From J054 sp965223095 (GTDB lineage Bacteria; Pseudomonadota; Gammaproteobacteria; Steroidobacterales; GCA-2729495), in contig OZ244979.1 of assembly GCA_965223095.1 (NCBI GenBank), forward strand, positions 2,418,001 through 2,482,000: DNA of 64,000 nucleotides, read 5' to 3'. The notes under the pieces were generated by a model. The model worked only from the letters and a program-made list of their open reading frames with translations. It was not told where the DNA came from and made no database searches. Each line of letters starts with the position of its first letter. Position 1 is the stretch's first letter. Positions 1 through 8,568 of this stretch are shown here, one piece after another. The translations under genes were made by a program, and so were the position numbers.

Positions 1-53
1 AACCGCCGGCGGATGATTCGACCCCGGCTGCAGATGCAAAGGAATCAAGCTAA
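1..53 (+). CDS. rpsB: 30S ribosomal protein S2, C-terminal tail (partial)
   Basis: The third frame is open from the window edge to a TAA at 51-53 and encodes a short Ala/Asp/Pro/Ser-rich tail (PPADDSTPAADAKESS). Only the last 16 residues are visible, so identity rests on position: rpsB lies directly upstream of tsf in nearly all proteobacteria, and a low-complexity acidic tail is common at the S2 C-terminus. The stop is 76 bases before the tsf start. No S2 core motif is inside the window. Confidence 0.6.
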   Translation, partial: PPADDSTPAADAKESS

Positions 54-129
54 CTACGGAAAGTCGCCCTGGCCAAGTCACGCAGACCATGGCGGGTGGC
101 GGAACAGTTTAATTTAGGTAAGCAGAACT

Positions 130-1008
130 ATGACGGTAACGGCAGCACAGGTTAAGGCGCTTCGTGAGCGTAGCGGCGCGGGCATGATGGAATGCAAGGC
201 TGCTCTGGTAGAAGCGGGCGGTGACTTAGAGGCCGCACAAGCACTCTTGCGCAAGCGGGGTCAGGCAAAGGCTGACAAAAAAGCCGGGCGCGTGGCCGCC
301 GAAGGCCGCATCGAATGCGCCGGTAACTCAAAAGCGGCGGTCTTGGTTGAAGTCAATTGCGAAACGGACTTTGTCGCCAAAGACGACAATTTTATCAATT
401 TTGCCCGTCAACTCGCTGATGCCGCGCTGGCGGCGCAAGTTAGTGATCTTGAACAATTGCTGGCAATGGATGTTGATGGCAGCAGTGTTGAAGATGCTCG
501 CAAAGCGCTGATTGCGAAGCTGGGGGAGAATATCGGCGTGCGTCGAATGGTACGCATTGACGCCAGCGGTGAGATCGGTAGCTACCTGCACGGCGTTCGC
601 ATCGGCGTTTTAGTGGATGTGACCGGTGCCGACGACCAGTTGCGCCGCGATCTTGCCATGCATATCGCGGCCAGCAACCCGCGCTGCGTTTCGGCGGAGG
701 ATTTGCCAGCCGCCGAAGTTGAGCGTGAGCGACAGATTTTGACCGATCAGGCCGCCAATGAGGGCAAGCCACCCGAAATTGTCGCGAAGATGGTCGAGGG
801 ACGCTTGCGCAAGTATTTGAATGAAGTGACCTTGCTGGGTCAGGCTTTTGTGAAGGACCCAGATCTGAGTGTCGAGAAGCTGCTGCAGGCGAAGGGTGCG
901 GCAGTGACCGGTTTCGCGCGCCTGGAAGTGGGTGAGGGGATCGAGAAAAAAGTTGAGGATTTTGCGGCCGAAGTTGAGGCTCAGGTCAAGGCGCAACAGC
1001 GATCCTGA
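130..1008 (+). CDS. tsf: Elongation factor Ts
   Basis: EF-Ts is the guanine-nucleotide exchange factor that recycles EF-Tu in translation elongation. The 292-residue product is close to the usual gammaproteobacterial length. The N-terminal UBA-like helix bundle spans about residues 4-50, with the family pattern RxxxGAGMMECKxAL near 13-26. The exchange motif TDFVAKDD is at 79-86; its Asp and Phe are the residues that disturb the Mg/GDP site of EF-Tu. Two core subdomains follow, then a lysine/glutamate-rich C-terminal helix. ATG at 130 follows a purine-rich stretch (aggtaagcaga). It sits between the rpsB tail and pyrH, the normal order, and a strong hairpin follows at 1075. Confidence 0.98.
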   Translation: MTVTAAQVKALRERSGAGMMECKAALVEAGGDLEAAQALLRKRGQAKADKKAGRVAAEGRIECAGNSKAAVLVEVNCETDFVAKDDNFINFARQLADAALAAQVSDLEQLLAMDVDGSSVEDARKALIAKLGENIGVRRMVRIDASGEIGSYLHGVRIGVLVDVTGADDQLRRDLAMHIAASNPRCVSAEDLPAAEVERERQILTDQAANEGKPPEIVAKMVEGRLRKYLNEVTLLGQAFVKDPDLSVEKLLQAKGAAVTGFARLEVGEGIEKKVEDFAAEVEAQVKAQQRS

Positions 1009-1074
1009 GGGTGGCCCCCGTGGAATTGGGAGGCAGTCGTGTATGGCTGTGGGCCTAATTCCGGTAGAATGAGT

Positions 1075-1103
1075 AATAACCCCGCCCCGGCGGGGTTATT
1101 TGT
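1075..1103 (+). terminator. Rho-independent terminator or attenuator between tsf and pyrH
   Basis: A perfect 10-bp stem (AATAACCCCG at 1075-1084 with CGGGGTTATT at 1091-1100) closes a 6-nt loop and runs into TTT. It lies 66 bases after the tsf stop and 25 bases before pyrH, as expected for a terminator that separates the rpsB-tsf transcript from pyrH-frr. The U tract is short, so partial read-through is plausible. Confidence 0.7.
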
Positions 1104-1127
1104 GTATCGAACCGGAGCGTCAAGCCA

Positions 1128-1853
1128 GTGGATTCCTCTTCCCATTCCTATCGCCGAATTCTGCTGAAGCTCAGTGGCGAGGCTTTATTGGGCCAAGAAG
1201 ACTACGGCATAGACCCCGTCGTCCTAACGCGTATTGCCGAAGAGATACGCGAGGTGCTCGCCCTCGGCGTTCAACTGGGCGTGGTCATCGGCGGCGGCAA
1301 CATTTTTCGCGGCGCGGGTCTTGCCGGTGCCGGCATGGACCGCGTCACGGGCGACCACATGGGCATGCTGGCCACCGTGATCAATGCCCTCGCGTTGCAA
1401 GATGCGTTCGAGCGCGTGGGCATGAACGTGCGGGTGATGTCGGCACTGCAGATCCATCAAATTTCTGAAGACTACATTCGCCGCCGAGCTGTGCGGCATC
1501 TTGAGAAGGGGCGCGTTACGGTATTCGCGGCGGGTACCGGCAACCCGTTTTTTACCACTGACACGGCGGCATCCCTGCGTGCCATCGAAATCGGCGCGGA
1601 CCTGTTGGTGAAGGCCACGAAAGTTGATGGCGTCTATTCGGCGGACCCCATGACGCATGCTGATGCTCGCCGCTACGATACTCTATCCTACGATGAAGTC
1701 ATTGAGCGAAAACTCGGCGTGATGGATACCACGGCGGTGGTGATGTGCCGCGACAACAATTTGCCGATTCGGGTGTTTAATCTGCACGAGTCTGGAGCCC
1801 TATTGAAACTTGCCCGTGGCGAGGATGTTGGTACGCTCTTGCAGCCGGAGTAA
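1128..1853 (+). CDS. pyrH: UMP kinase
   Basis: Bacterial UMP kinase phosphorylates UMP to UDP in the cytoplasm, the entry to UTP, CTP and UDP-sugars. It is a hexamer of the amino-acid-kinase fold, unrelated to eukaryotic UMP/CMP kinases. The 241-residue protein shows KLSGEAL (residues 14-20), the glycine-rich GGGNIFRG (55-62), and a downstream segment with DP/HAD motifs at the UMP site. The GTG start at 1128 has a purine-rich sequence (ccggagcg) about 10 bases upstream and places the first motif at the family's usual distance from the N-terminus. It is followed by frr after 32 bases. Confidence 0.97.
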   Translation: MDSSSHSYRRILLKLSGEALLGQEDYGIDPVVLTRIAEEIREVLALGVQLGVVIGGGNIFRGAGLAGAGMDRVTGDHMGMLATVINALALQDAFERVGMNVRVMSALQIHQISEDYIRRRAVRHLEKGRVTVFAAGTGNPFFTTDTAASLRAIEIGADLLVKATKVDGVYSADPMTHADARRYDTLSYDEVIERKLGVMDTTAVVMCRDNNLPIRVFNLHESGALLKLARGEDVGTLLQPE

Positions 1854-1885
1854 GACGGCCGCCGGTGGGGCGGAGGAATCATGCA

Positions 1886-2443
1886 ATGATTGACGATATT
1901 CGCAAAGACGCGGATTTGCGCATGGGCAAGAGCGTTGAGTCCCTTGGCCAGGCTTTTCGCAAGCTGCGCACGGGTAGGGCGCAGGTGAGTTTGTTAGACC
2001 ACCTACAGGTTGAGTATTACGGCAGTGATGTACCACTGACCCAGGCGGCCAATATCGCGGTGGAGGACTCTCGCACGCTGACCGTGACACCTTGGGAGCC
2101 CAAGATGGTGGCCGTGATTGAAAAGGCCATCATGAACTCAGACTTGGGCCTTACGCCGACATCTGCGGGTCCGGTGATTCGCGTGCCTTTGCCCGCCCTA
2201 ACGGAAGAACGGCGCCGCGACTTGGCTCGTTTGGTCAAACAGGAGGCAGAAAATGCCCGAATTGCCGTGCGCAATATTCGTCGCGACGCGATCAATGATC
2301 TGAAGGAATTGCTGAAGGAAAAAGAGATTGGCGTTGATGACGATCGGCGTGGCCAGCAGGTGATCCAGGAATGCACCGACCATCATGTGGCAAGAATTGA
2401 TGAACTTTCTGAAGAAAAACAGAAAGAAATTATGAATTTCTAA
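1886..2443 (+). CDS. frr: Ribosome recycling factor
   Basis: RRF acts with EF-G to split the post-termination ribosome. Starting at ATG 1886 the product is 185 residues (MIDDIRKDA...), exactly the usual length, and GGAGG at 1872-1876 sits 9 bases upstream. An in-frame upstream start at 1865 would add seven residues without a ribosome binding site and was rejected. Visible family features are FRKLRTGRA near the N-terminus, the central VPLPALTEERR segment joining the two domains, and the RRDAI helix. It lies between pyrH and uppS as in most proteobacteria. Confidence 0.97.
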   Translation: MIDDIRKDADLRMGKSVESLGQAFRKLRTGRAQVSLLDHLQVEYYGSDVPLTQAANIAVEDSRTLTVTPWEPKMVAVIEKAIMNSDLGLTPTSAGPVIRVPLPALTEERRRDLARLVKQEAENARIAVRNIRRDAINDLKELLKEKEIGVDDDRRGQQVIQECTDHHVARIDELSEEKQKEIMNF

Positions 2444-2458
2444 ATTCTATATTAAGTA

Positions 2459-3205
2459 GTGGCTCAGCAAGACGATCAACAGTCGGTTCCACGTCATATT
2501 GCCGTCATCATGGACGGCAATGGTCGGTGGGCCGCCAGCCATGGCAAGGCGCGATTGGCCGGGCATCGAGCTGGTGTTAAGGCCGCGCGCGACTGTGTCG
2601 AGGTCTGCGCCGAGATAGGCGTCAATACCCTGACTTTGTTCGCCTTTAGCAGCGAGAATTGGCGGCGTCCCGCGGATGAGGTGAATGGGCTGATGCGTTT
2701 ATTCGTTGAAGTCTTGCAGCGCGAGGTGGATGCATTGCACCGTAACGGTATCCGCCTTCGTTTCGTCGGCGATCGCAGCGGTTTGCCGGAAATTCTACAA
2801 AAACGGATGGCGGATGCTGAAGCCCTGACAGTGGCCAATCAACGCATGAATTTGATGTTGGCCATCGGCTACGGGGGTCGCTGGGATATTACCCAGGCCG
2901 CACGCCGGATTGCCACCAAAGTCCAGTCCGGCGAATTGGCGGTCGACAGCATCGACGAAGAACTGTTTGCCCGGCATCTGTCCCTGGTCAGCTTGCCCGA
3001 GCCGGATCTAATGATTCGCACCGGCGGCGAATGCCGGGTCAGCAATTTCCTGCTCTGGAATCTCGCCTACAGCGAAATATTTTTTACCGACACCCTATGG
3101 CCGGACTTCAATCGGCGGGATCTGGAGGCCAGCTGCGAGTTTTTTGGGCGCCGCGAACGTCGTTTTGGCTTAACCACGGAGCAATTGGGTGTTATTGGTG
3201 ACTAG
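2459..3205 (+). CDS. uppS: Ditrans,polycis-undecaprenyl-diphosphate synthase
   Basis: UppS condenses eight isopentenyl diphosphates onto farnesyl diphosphate to give the C55 carrier lipid for peptidoglycan and LPS. The 248-residue protein has the catalytic MDGNGRW motif (Asp19), the FAFSSENW block, and the C-terminal RTGGECR/SNFLLW/YSE blocks that bind the homoallylic substrate. The GTG start at 2459 is 15 bases after frr, with only weak ribosome-binding sequence. The enzyme needs an IPP supply, which is notable because the MEP genes normally found near here are absent. Confidence 0.97.
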   Translation: MAQQDDQQSVPRHIAVIMDGNGRWAASHGKARLAGHRAGVKAARDCVEVCAEIGVNTLTLFAFSSENWRRPADEVNGLMRLFVEVLQREVDALHRNGIRLRFVGDRSGLPEILQKRMADAEALTVANQRMNLMLAIGYGGRWDITQAARRIATKVQSGELAVDSIDEELFARHLSLVSLPEPDLMIRTGGECRVSNFLLWNLAYSEIFFTDTLWPDFNRRDLEASCEFFGRRERRFGLTTEQLGVIGD

Positions 3206-3247
3206 GGTTTTTATTTCCCAACGATCACTATAAATTCAGTTACTTAT

Positions 3248-4060
3248 ATGAATAAATTACTGCAACGTATCATTACTGCAGTAATCCTCTTGGCTTTCGT
3301 TCTGATTGTTTTCTTCGTGTTGCCCCGCGCCGCGGCGCTGGTCTTAATGGCTCTGTTTGTGGTTGCGGCCGCCTGGGAATGGGCGGGGTTTATCCCGCTG
3401 AACCGGGCTTTTTCCCGTGTGGCTTATGTCCTGTTAGTCGTTGCGTTCATGACGGCTGTCAGCCTGGTCTACTTGGGTGGCTATCCCCTGGTCGGACTAC
3501 TGTGGCTCGGCCTCGGCTGGTGGTTGCTGGCGTTTTGCCTGGTCTTGCGGTTTCCAGTCGCTCTGGACGGGCTTCTGACGGGGGTTTGTGGCTTGTTCGT
3601 CCTGATTCCCGTGTGGGCCGCCGCCAGGATGTTGCTGACGAATGTCGAGGCGGGACCGGAAATGGTTCTATATGTACTGGCTATTGTTGCGGCTGCTGAT
3701 GTGGGCGCCTACTTCGTCGGCCGTCGTCTCGGCCGTGTCAAGTTGGCGCCGCTGGTCAGTCCGGGCAAAACATGGGAAGGCGTTGGTGGCGGCTTGTTGG
3801 CAGCCCTGCTGGTGACCTTCGCCGGCGCGCGTATGCTTGATTTGCCCGCGGCGGTTTTGCTGCCCGTGGGTCTCAGTGTGGCTTTGATCTCGATCTTGGG
3901 CGACCTGACAGTGAGTCTATTCAAGCGGAATGCGGGTTTGAAGGACAGCGGCAGCTTATTTCCGGGGCACGGGGGCGTTTTGGATCGCGTCGATGGGTCA
4001 AGTGCCGCGCTGCCGCTATTTGCGCTGCAAATGGATTGGTTCGGACTGATCATGCTGTAA
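3248..4060 (+). CDS. cdsA: Phosphatidate cytidylyltransferase (CDP-diglyceride synthase)
   Basis: CdsA converts phosphatidic acid and CTP to CDP-diacylglycerol, the branch point to phosphatidylethanolamine, phosphatidylglycerol and cardiolipin, in the inner membrane. The 270-residue protein is strongly hydrophobic, with about seven to eight membrane segments. Near the C-terminus it carries the family signature: SLFKR, then KD, then PGHGGVLDRVD. It follows uppS by 42 bases. In most gammaproteobacteria dxr comes next; here a terminator-like hairpin and then rseP follow instead. Confidence 0.96.
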   Translation: MNKLLQRIITAVILLAFVLIVFFVLPRAAALVLMALFVVAAAWEWAGFIPLNRAFSRVAYVLLVVAFMTAVSLVYLGGYPLVGLLWLGLGWWLLAFCLVLRFPVALDGLLTGVCGLFVLIPVWAAARMLLTNVEAGPEMVLYVLAIVAAADVGAYFVGRRLGRVKLAPLVSPGKTWEGVGGGLLAALLVTFAGARMLDLPAAVLLPVGLSVALISILGDLTVSLFKRNAGLKDSGSLFPGHGGVLDRVDGSSAALPLFALQMDWFGLIML

Positions 4061-4111
4061 TTTTTGTGCTTGCGCGAGGGCCATCGACATTGCGATGATT
4101 CTCAAACGGGT

Positions 4112-4135
4112 TGGCCGTTGTAGTGGCCATTTTTT
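4112..4135 (+). terminator. Terminator-like hairpin after cdsA
   Basis: TGGCC (4112-4116) pairs with GGCCA (4125-4129) around an 8-nt loop and is followed by six T residues at 4130-4135. The 5-bp stem is short, so termination may be partial. It lies in the 142-base gap between cdsA and rseP, where dxr normally sits. Confidence 0.45.
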
Positions 4136-4202
4136 ATAAGTACCTCCATAGGCTGTCATTAAACTCCGTCTGGCGACGGTTCTTAAGGTTGTGTATGTAT
4201 CC

Positions 4203-5573
4203 ATGAGCGGTTTTTTGACTGCCACATTGGCCTTTTTAGTGGCCATCGGAATACTGGTTGCTGTGCATGAATGGGGCCACTACATCGTGGCCCGGCTGCT
4301 CGGGGTCAAGGTTTTGCGTTTTTCCATTGGTTTCGGCCGACCTTTGTGGATGCGACGCTGGGGGCAGGATCAAACTGAGTATTGCGTGGCCTCAATACCT
4401 ATTGGTGGCTACGTTCGCTTGTTAGATGAGCGGGACAGCGAAGTGCCAGCCCATGATCTTAGTCGCACTTTTAACCGCCAACCGGTGCCTGCGCGCGTTG
4501 CCATCTTGCTGGCCGGACCTCTGTTGAATTTTGTATTCGCCGTGTTGGCCTACTGGTGCATGTTCGTGATCGGTGTACCCGGACTGAAACCCGTCGTCGG
4601 CGAGGTCACTGCGGATTCCGTGGCCGCCGCTGCTGGGATGCGCGGTGACGATGCGATAATTGCCGTGGGTGACAAAAGCGTGGCTACCTGGGAGGGTGCG
4701 GTTATCGCCATGCTCGACCAGCTCTTGGCTGAAGGTGACATTAGAGTGGAGGTGGCGCGTGAATCGGGCACTCGTGAGTCGCTTCGCTTGGCCACCCGCG
4801 GGCGCGAAGCCGAGCTTACCGAGCCGGGTGCGCTGTTTGAAGTTTTAGGTCTGCGGCCTTGGTCTCCCACCATCGCACCGATCCTAGGCGAGCTAACAGC
4901 TGGTGGACCGGCGGAGCTGGCGGGATTCAGGCCTGGTGACTTGGTTTTGGAAGCCAACGGTGAACCGATCGATAGTTGGCCGGCTTGGGTAGAGTATGTT
5001 CGAGCACGACCCGGGGAAGCTCTGTCGGTGGTCGTGCTCCGGGGCGGGCAGCGCCAAGAATTGCAGTTGCCCGTGGAGCGTGTCGAGGAGTCCGAGGGCC
5101 AAGTCTACGGGCGCATCGGTGCCGGCGTCGATGTACCGGCGGAGCTCTATGCCGGCATGCAAGCCGTGCAACGCTACGCGCTTGTCCCTGCCTTCTCAGA
5201 GGCCGCGACGAAAACCTGGGACATGGCCATTCTGACTGTGCGTATGCTCTGGCGAATGGTGACCGGCGATGTGTCCGTGAAGAACATTAGTGGACCCATC
5301 AACATTGCTCAATTTGCCGGTTATAGTGCGACGAGCGGCCCCGCAAGCTTCTTGGGTTTCTTGGCCATCGTGAGCCTTAGCCTGGGGATATTGAATTTGT
5401 TGCCGGTACCCATGCTAGATGGCGGGCAAATCGTCTACCAGCTTGCCGAGGCCGTGAAGGGTGCGCCCTTGTCTGAGCGCGCGCAATTGCTTGGACAGCA
5501 AGTCGGCATTCTATTTTTGATCGTGCTTATGAGCTTTGCGTTTTACAACGATATTGCGCGGCTCATCGGCTGA
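4203..5573 (+). CDS. rseP: Site-2 protease RseP (zinc metalloprotease)
   Basis: RseP is the inner-membrane intramembrane protease that makes the second cut in the anti-sigma factor RseA and also clears remnant signal peptides. The active-site HEWGH motif is at residues 22-26 in the first membrane segment, at the same distance as in E. coli RseP when the start is ATG 4203. An in-frame GTG at 4191 is possible, but the AAGG at 4185 sits only 2 bases before it. Two tandem PDZ domains occupy the middle third, and the LDGG zinc-ligand motif lies in the C-terminal membrane region. The protein is 456 residues. Its substrate RseA is encoded at 40205. Confidence 0.96.
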   Translation: MSGFLTATLAFLVAIGILVAVHEWGHYIVARLLGVKVLRFSIGFGRPLWMRRWGQDQTEYCVASIPIGGYVRLLDERDSEVPAHDLSRTFNRQPVPARVAILLAGPLLNFVFAVLAYWCMFVIGVPGLKPVVGEVTADSVAAAAGMRGDDAIIAVGDKSVATWEGAVIAMLDQLLAEGDIRVEVARESGTRESLRLATRGREAELTEPGALFEVLGLRPWSPTIAPILGELTAGGPAELAGFRPGDLVLEANGEPIDSWPAWVEYVRARPGEALSVVVLRGGQRQELQLPVERVEESEGQVYGRIGAGVDVPAELYAGMQAVQRYALVPAFSEAATKTWDMAILTVRMLWRMVTGDVSVKNISGPINIAQFAGYSATSGPASFLGFLAIVSLSLGILNLLPVPMLDGGQIVYQLAEAVKGAPLSERAQLLGQQVGILFLIVLMSFAFYNDIARLIG

Positions 5574-5585
5574 GATTTGTTGCTT

Positions 5586-7985
5586 ATGAACTTTAAGCGG
5601 CTCAGTCGCCCGGAACGCTTGCCCCGCTGCTTGTTGTTGGCCGTGCTTTTTTTATGGCTGCCTTGGGTTGGTGCGCAGGATGCTCTGGTCGTAAAAGATA
5701 TTCGGGTAGAGGGCTTGCAGCGCATTTCCGAAGGCACGGTATTTAACTACCTGCCCGTGAATATTGGCGATGAATTAAGCCAGCAGCGTGTCCAAGAAGC
5801 TCTGCGCGCGATCTATGCAACTGAATTTTTTCGTGACGTAGAAATTCGTTGGGATTCAGGCACGCTCGTTATAGCTGTGGCGGAGCGGCCTTCCATTGAG
5901 TCTTTCACCATCGATGGCAACAAAGATATTAAGACGGAAGATCTCGAGGAACCTTTAGCGCGTATTGGTTTGAAGACCGGCCGTATTTTTAATCGTTCAG
6001 TTCTCGATGAAGTTGAGCAGTCTCTCACCGATCAATATTTCTCGCAGGGTAAATATGCCGCCACCGTTGCCACTGAAGTGGAGGATTTACCTGATAACAA
6101 AGTTCGTATTGCAATCAATATTAAAGAGGGCGACCGGGCGCGCATCCGGCAAATCAATATAGTCGGTAATACGAGTTTTAAAGACAAGGATTTGCTTGAC
6201 GTCTTTGCTTTACGTACGCCCAATTGGCTGTCATTCATTCGCCAAGATGATCGCTATTCGCGGGAAGCTCTCTCAGGAGATCTAGAATCCCTGCGCTCGT
6301 ATTACATGGACCGGGGGTTTGCGGATTTTAGTATTGAATCGACACAGGTGGCTATTTCGCCGAATAAAGAAGATATATTTATTACCACCAATATCAGCGA
6401 GGGCGATCGTTACCGAGTTAGTGACGTGCGCCTGGCGGGTGATCTTGTATTACCCGAAGAGGCGCTCAGCCCCTATGTTCTCGTGAAGCCCGAGCAAGTC
6501 TATTCGCAGCAGCTCATTACGCAAAGTGCGGAGCTGATTCGCCTGCGTTTAGGGGAAGAAGGATATGCGTTTGCGAGTATCGAGCCGGTACCTGAGCTGG
6601 ACCGGGAAAATAAGACGGTGGGAATTACGCTGTATGTGGAACCGAAAAACCGCGTCTATGTGAGGCGAATTAACTTCAACGGCGCGGCCTCGGTGAACGA
6701 CGAAGTTTTTCGACGGGAGATGCGGCAATTTGAGGGTGGCTATCTTTCCAACAGCAAGGTTGAGCGGTCAAGAGTTCGTTTGCAACGTTTGCCCTACATT
6801 GAAAATGTCGAGGTTGAGACTAATCCTGTGCCGGGTACACCGGATCTGGTGGACGTGGATTTTGATATCAAGGAAGGATTGCCAGGTCAATTCGGCGGTG
6901 GTGTCGGGTTTTCTGAATCGCAGGGCGTTATTCTAAACGGCAATTTCGTGCATACGAATTTCCTCGGCACCGGCAATCGGGTGTCCGCGGATGTAAACAC
7001 GGGTCGCTTCCGCACGATTTACAGTCTGTCACACACCAATCCTTACAGCACGATTAATGAGGTTAGTCGCACGATTAGTTTTTCGTACCGGGATATAACG
7101 CAGTTCACCTCGGATGCATCGAATTTTGAGACCCAAACCTATTCCGCGTCCGTTGAATATGGCTATCCTCTAACGGAATATCAGCGCTTAGTTTTCGGTG
7201 CAACTTGGAACAGCGCGGAGCTTCTAGCCAGCCAATTTAGCAGTTCGCAGGCGCAAGACTGGGTGCGTGAGAATGGTGATCCCTTTCCGGTAGGCAATAC
7301 GACCTTCGGCACGGATTTCGATACCTTCGAATTAATCGGCGGGTGGGTCTTCGATAGCCGCAATCGTGCGTTGTTCGCCGACCGCGGCGCTCGGCAGCGC
7401 CTTTTGCTGGGTAGCACAATCCCAGGCAGCGACGTTGAGTTTTACACGATTACCTATACCGGTTTGCAATACTTGCCCATGACTCGCTTTTTTACTTTGG
7501 CGCTGGGCGCTGAAATATCCTTCGGTGATGCATTCGGCGACAGTACGTCGATTCCACCTTATAAACGCTATTTCGGCGGGGGGCCGGATTCCGTGCGCGG
7601 GTTCAGGGAGAACAGTTTGGGTCCGGTGGATAGCCGTGGTAATCCCTATGGCGGCAATTTGTCGACCTCAGCTCAGGCCGAGTTGATTTTACCGATCCCC
7701 GAAAAATGGCGCTCGCGTGCGCGATTTACGCTTTTCTACGATATCGGCAATGTCTACGATACGGGTGGGGTGACGTTCTTTGAGCGAGATGGGGTGAGCG
7801 AGATCAGTTATGATTTCGATGCCTCAACCCTAAAGCAGTCGGTAGGCATTGCGGCCCAATGGTTGGCGCCATTGGGGCTATTTAGATTCAGCTATGGTAT
7901 CGCGCTGAATTCGGAGGATGCTGACAACCGAGTATTTGGGGATGAGACTGAGGGCTTTCAATTTTCCATTGGCGGCGCCTTCTAA
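5586..7985 (+). CDS. bamA: Outer-membrane protein assembly factor BamA
   Basis: BamA is the core of the beta-barrel assembly machine in the outer membrane. The 799-residue product starts at ATG 5586 with a basic N-terminus, a hydrophobic stretch (LLLAVLFLWLPWVGA) and likely signal peptidase I cleavage before QDALVVKDI. Five POTRA domains fill about residues 30-430, each opening with a VxxIxxxGN-like strand, and a 16-strand Omp85 barrel follows. The conserved barrel segment GGPDSVRGF is present, and the protein ends in an aromatic residue (GGAF) as outer-membrane barrels do. It follows rseP by 12 bases and precedes skp, the standard order. Confidence 0.97.
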   Translation: MNFKRLSRPERLPRCLLLAVLFLWLPWVGAQDALVVKDIRVEGLQRISEGTVFNYLPVNIGDELSQQRVQEALRAIYATEFFRDVEIRWDSGTLVIAVAERPSIESFTIDGNKDIKTEDLEEPLARIGLKTGRIFNRSVLDEVEQSLTDQYFSQGKYAATVATEVEDLPDNKVRIAINIKEGDRARIRQINIVGNTSFKDKDLLDVFALRTPNWLSFIRQDDRYSREALSGDLESLRSYYMDRGFADFSIESTQVAISPNKEDIFITTNISEGDRYRVSDVRLAGDLVLPEEALSPYVLVKPEQVYSQQLITQSAELIRLRLGEEGYAFASIEPVPELDRENKTVGITLYVEPKNRVYVRRINFNGAASVNDEVFRREMRQFEGGYLSNSKVERSRVRLQRLPYIENVEVETNPVPGTPDLVDVDFDIKEGLPGQFGGGVGFSESQGVILNGNFVHTNFLGTGNRVSADVNTGRFRTIYSLSHTNPYSTINEVSRTISFSYRDITQFTSDASNFETQTYSASVEYGYPLTEYQRLVFGATWNSAELLASQFSSSQAQDWVRENGDPFPVGNTTFGTDFDTFELIGGWVFDSRNRALFADRGARQRLLLGSTIPGSDVEFYTITYTGLQYLPMTRFFTLALGAEISFGDAFGDSTSIPPYKRYFGGGPDSVRGFRENSLGPVDSRGNPYGGNLSTSAQAELILPIPEKWRSRARFTLFYDIGNVYDTGGVTFFERDGVSEISYDFDASTLKQSVGIAAQWLAPLGLFRFSYGIALNSEDADNRVFGDETEGFQFSIGGAF

Positions 7986-8011
7986 AATTATGCAGTTATA
8001 GGATGAACAGT

Positions 8012-8536
8012 ATGGATACGATTAAGCGCATTGGCATCTTGTTTATTGTCAGCGCGGCGCTGTTGCCGGCTTTGGGCATGGCGCAGCAGACAAAGATTGG
8101 TTTCGTCAACGTGGCGCGGTTAATCAGCGAGTCGCCGCAGGCCACCACGGCAATGAATGCCTTACAGGAAGAATTCGCACCGCGGCAACGCAAGATTAAG
8201 GCAGCGCAGACTGCTTTCCAGGAAAAGCAAGCGCAGGTACAACGTGACTTAGAGGTCATGGGTCCTGACGAGCGTCGCAACGCGGAACGCGATTTGCGCA
8301 AAGAAGAGCGCGATTTAGCACGCAGCGTGGAGGAGCTCAACGAAGATGCTAATTTGCGTCGCAATGAAGAACTCGGCAAGTTGCAGCGGGAGTTGCTTGG
8401 CCAGGTGGCGACCTATGCTCGCGATTCGGGATTCGATCTTGTGATCGGTGAAGGCGTTTTCTATGCCAGCGCGGCCGTGGATATTACTGATCGGGTGCTG
8501 GAGCAGCTAAAGTCGAACTCATCGGCAGGTAACTGA
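8012..8536 (+). CDS. skp: Periplasmic chaperone Skp (OmpH family)
   Basis: Skp is a trimeric periplasmic chaperone that holds unfolded outer-membrane proteins for BamA. ATG 8012 gives 174 residues and has AGGA 8 bases upstream; an ATG at 8003 is also in frame but lacks a spaced ribosome binding site. A signal peptide ends at about GMAQQ, then comes the OmpH-type first strand TKIGFVNVARLI. A long charged coiled coil (roughly residues 45-125, many Lys/Arg/Glu/Gln) forms the tentacles, and the C-terminal DLVIGEGVFYA strand closes the body. It lies between bamA and lpxD. Confidence 0.93.
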   Translation: MDTIKRIGILFIVSAALLPALGMAQQTKIGFVNVARLISESPQATTAMNALQEEFAPRQRKIKAAQTAFQEKQAQVQRDLEVMGPDERRNAERDLRKEERDLARSVEELNEDANLRRNEELGKLQRELLGQVATYARDSGFDLVIGEGVFYASAAVDITDRVLEQLKSNSSAGN

Positions 8537-8568
8537 GGTCGGGCACTGCCGGGCGGAGCCGCGTCATT

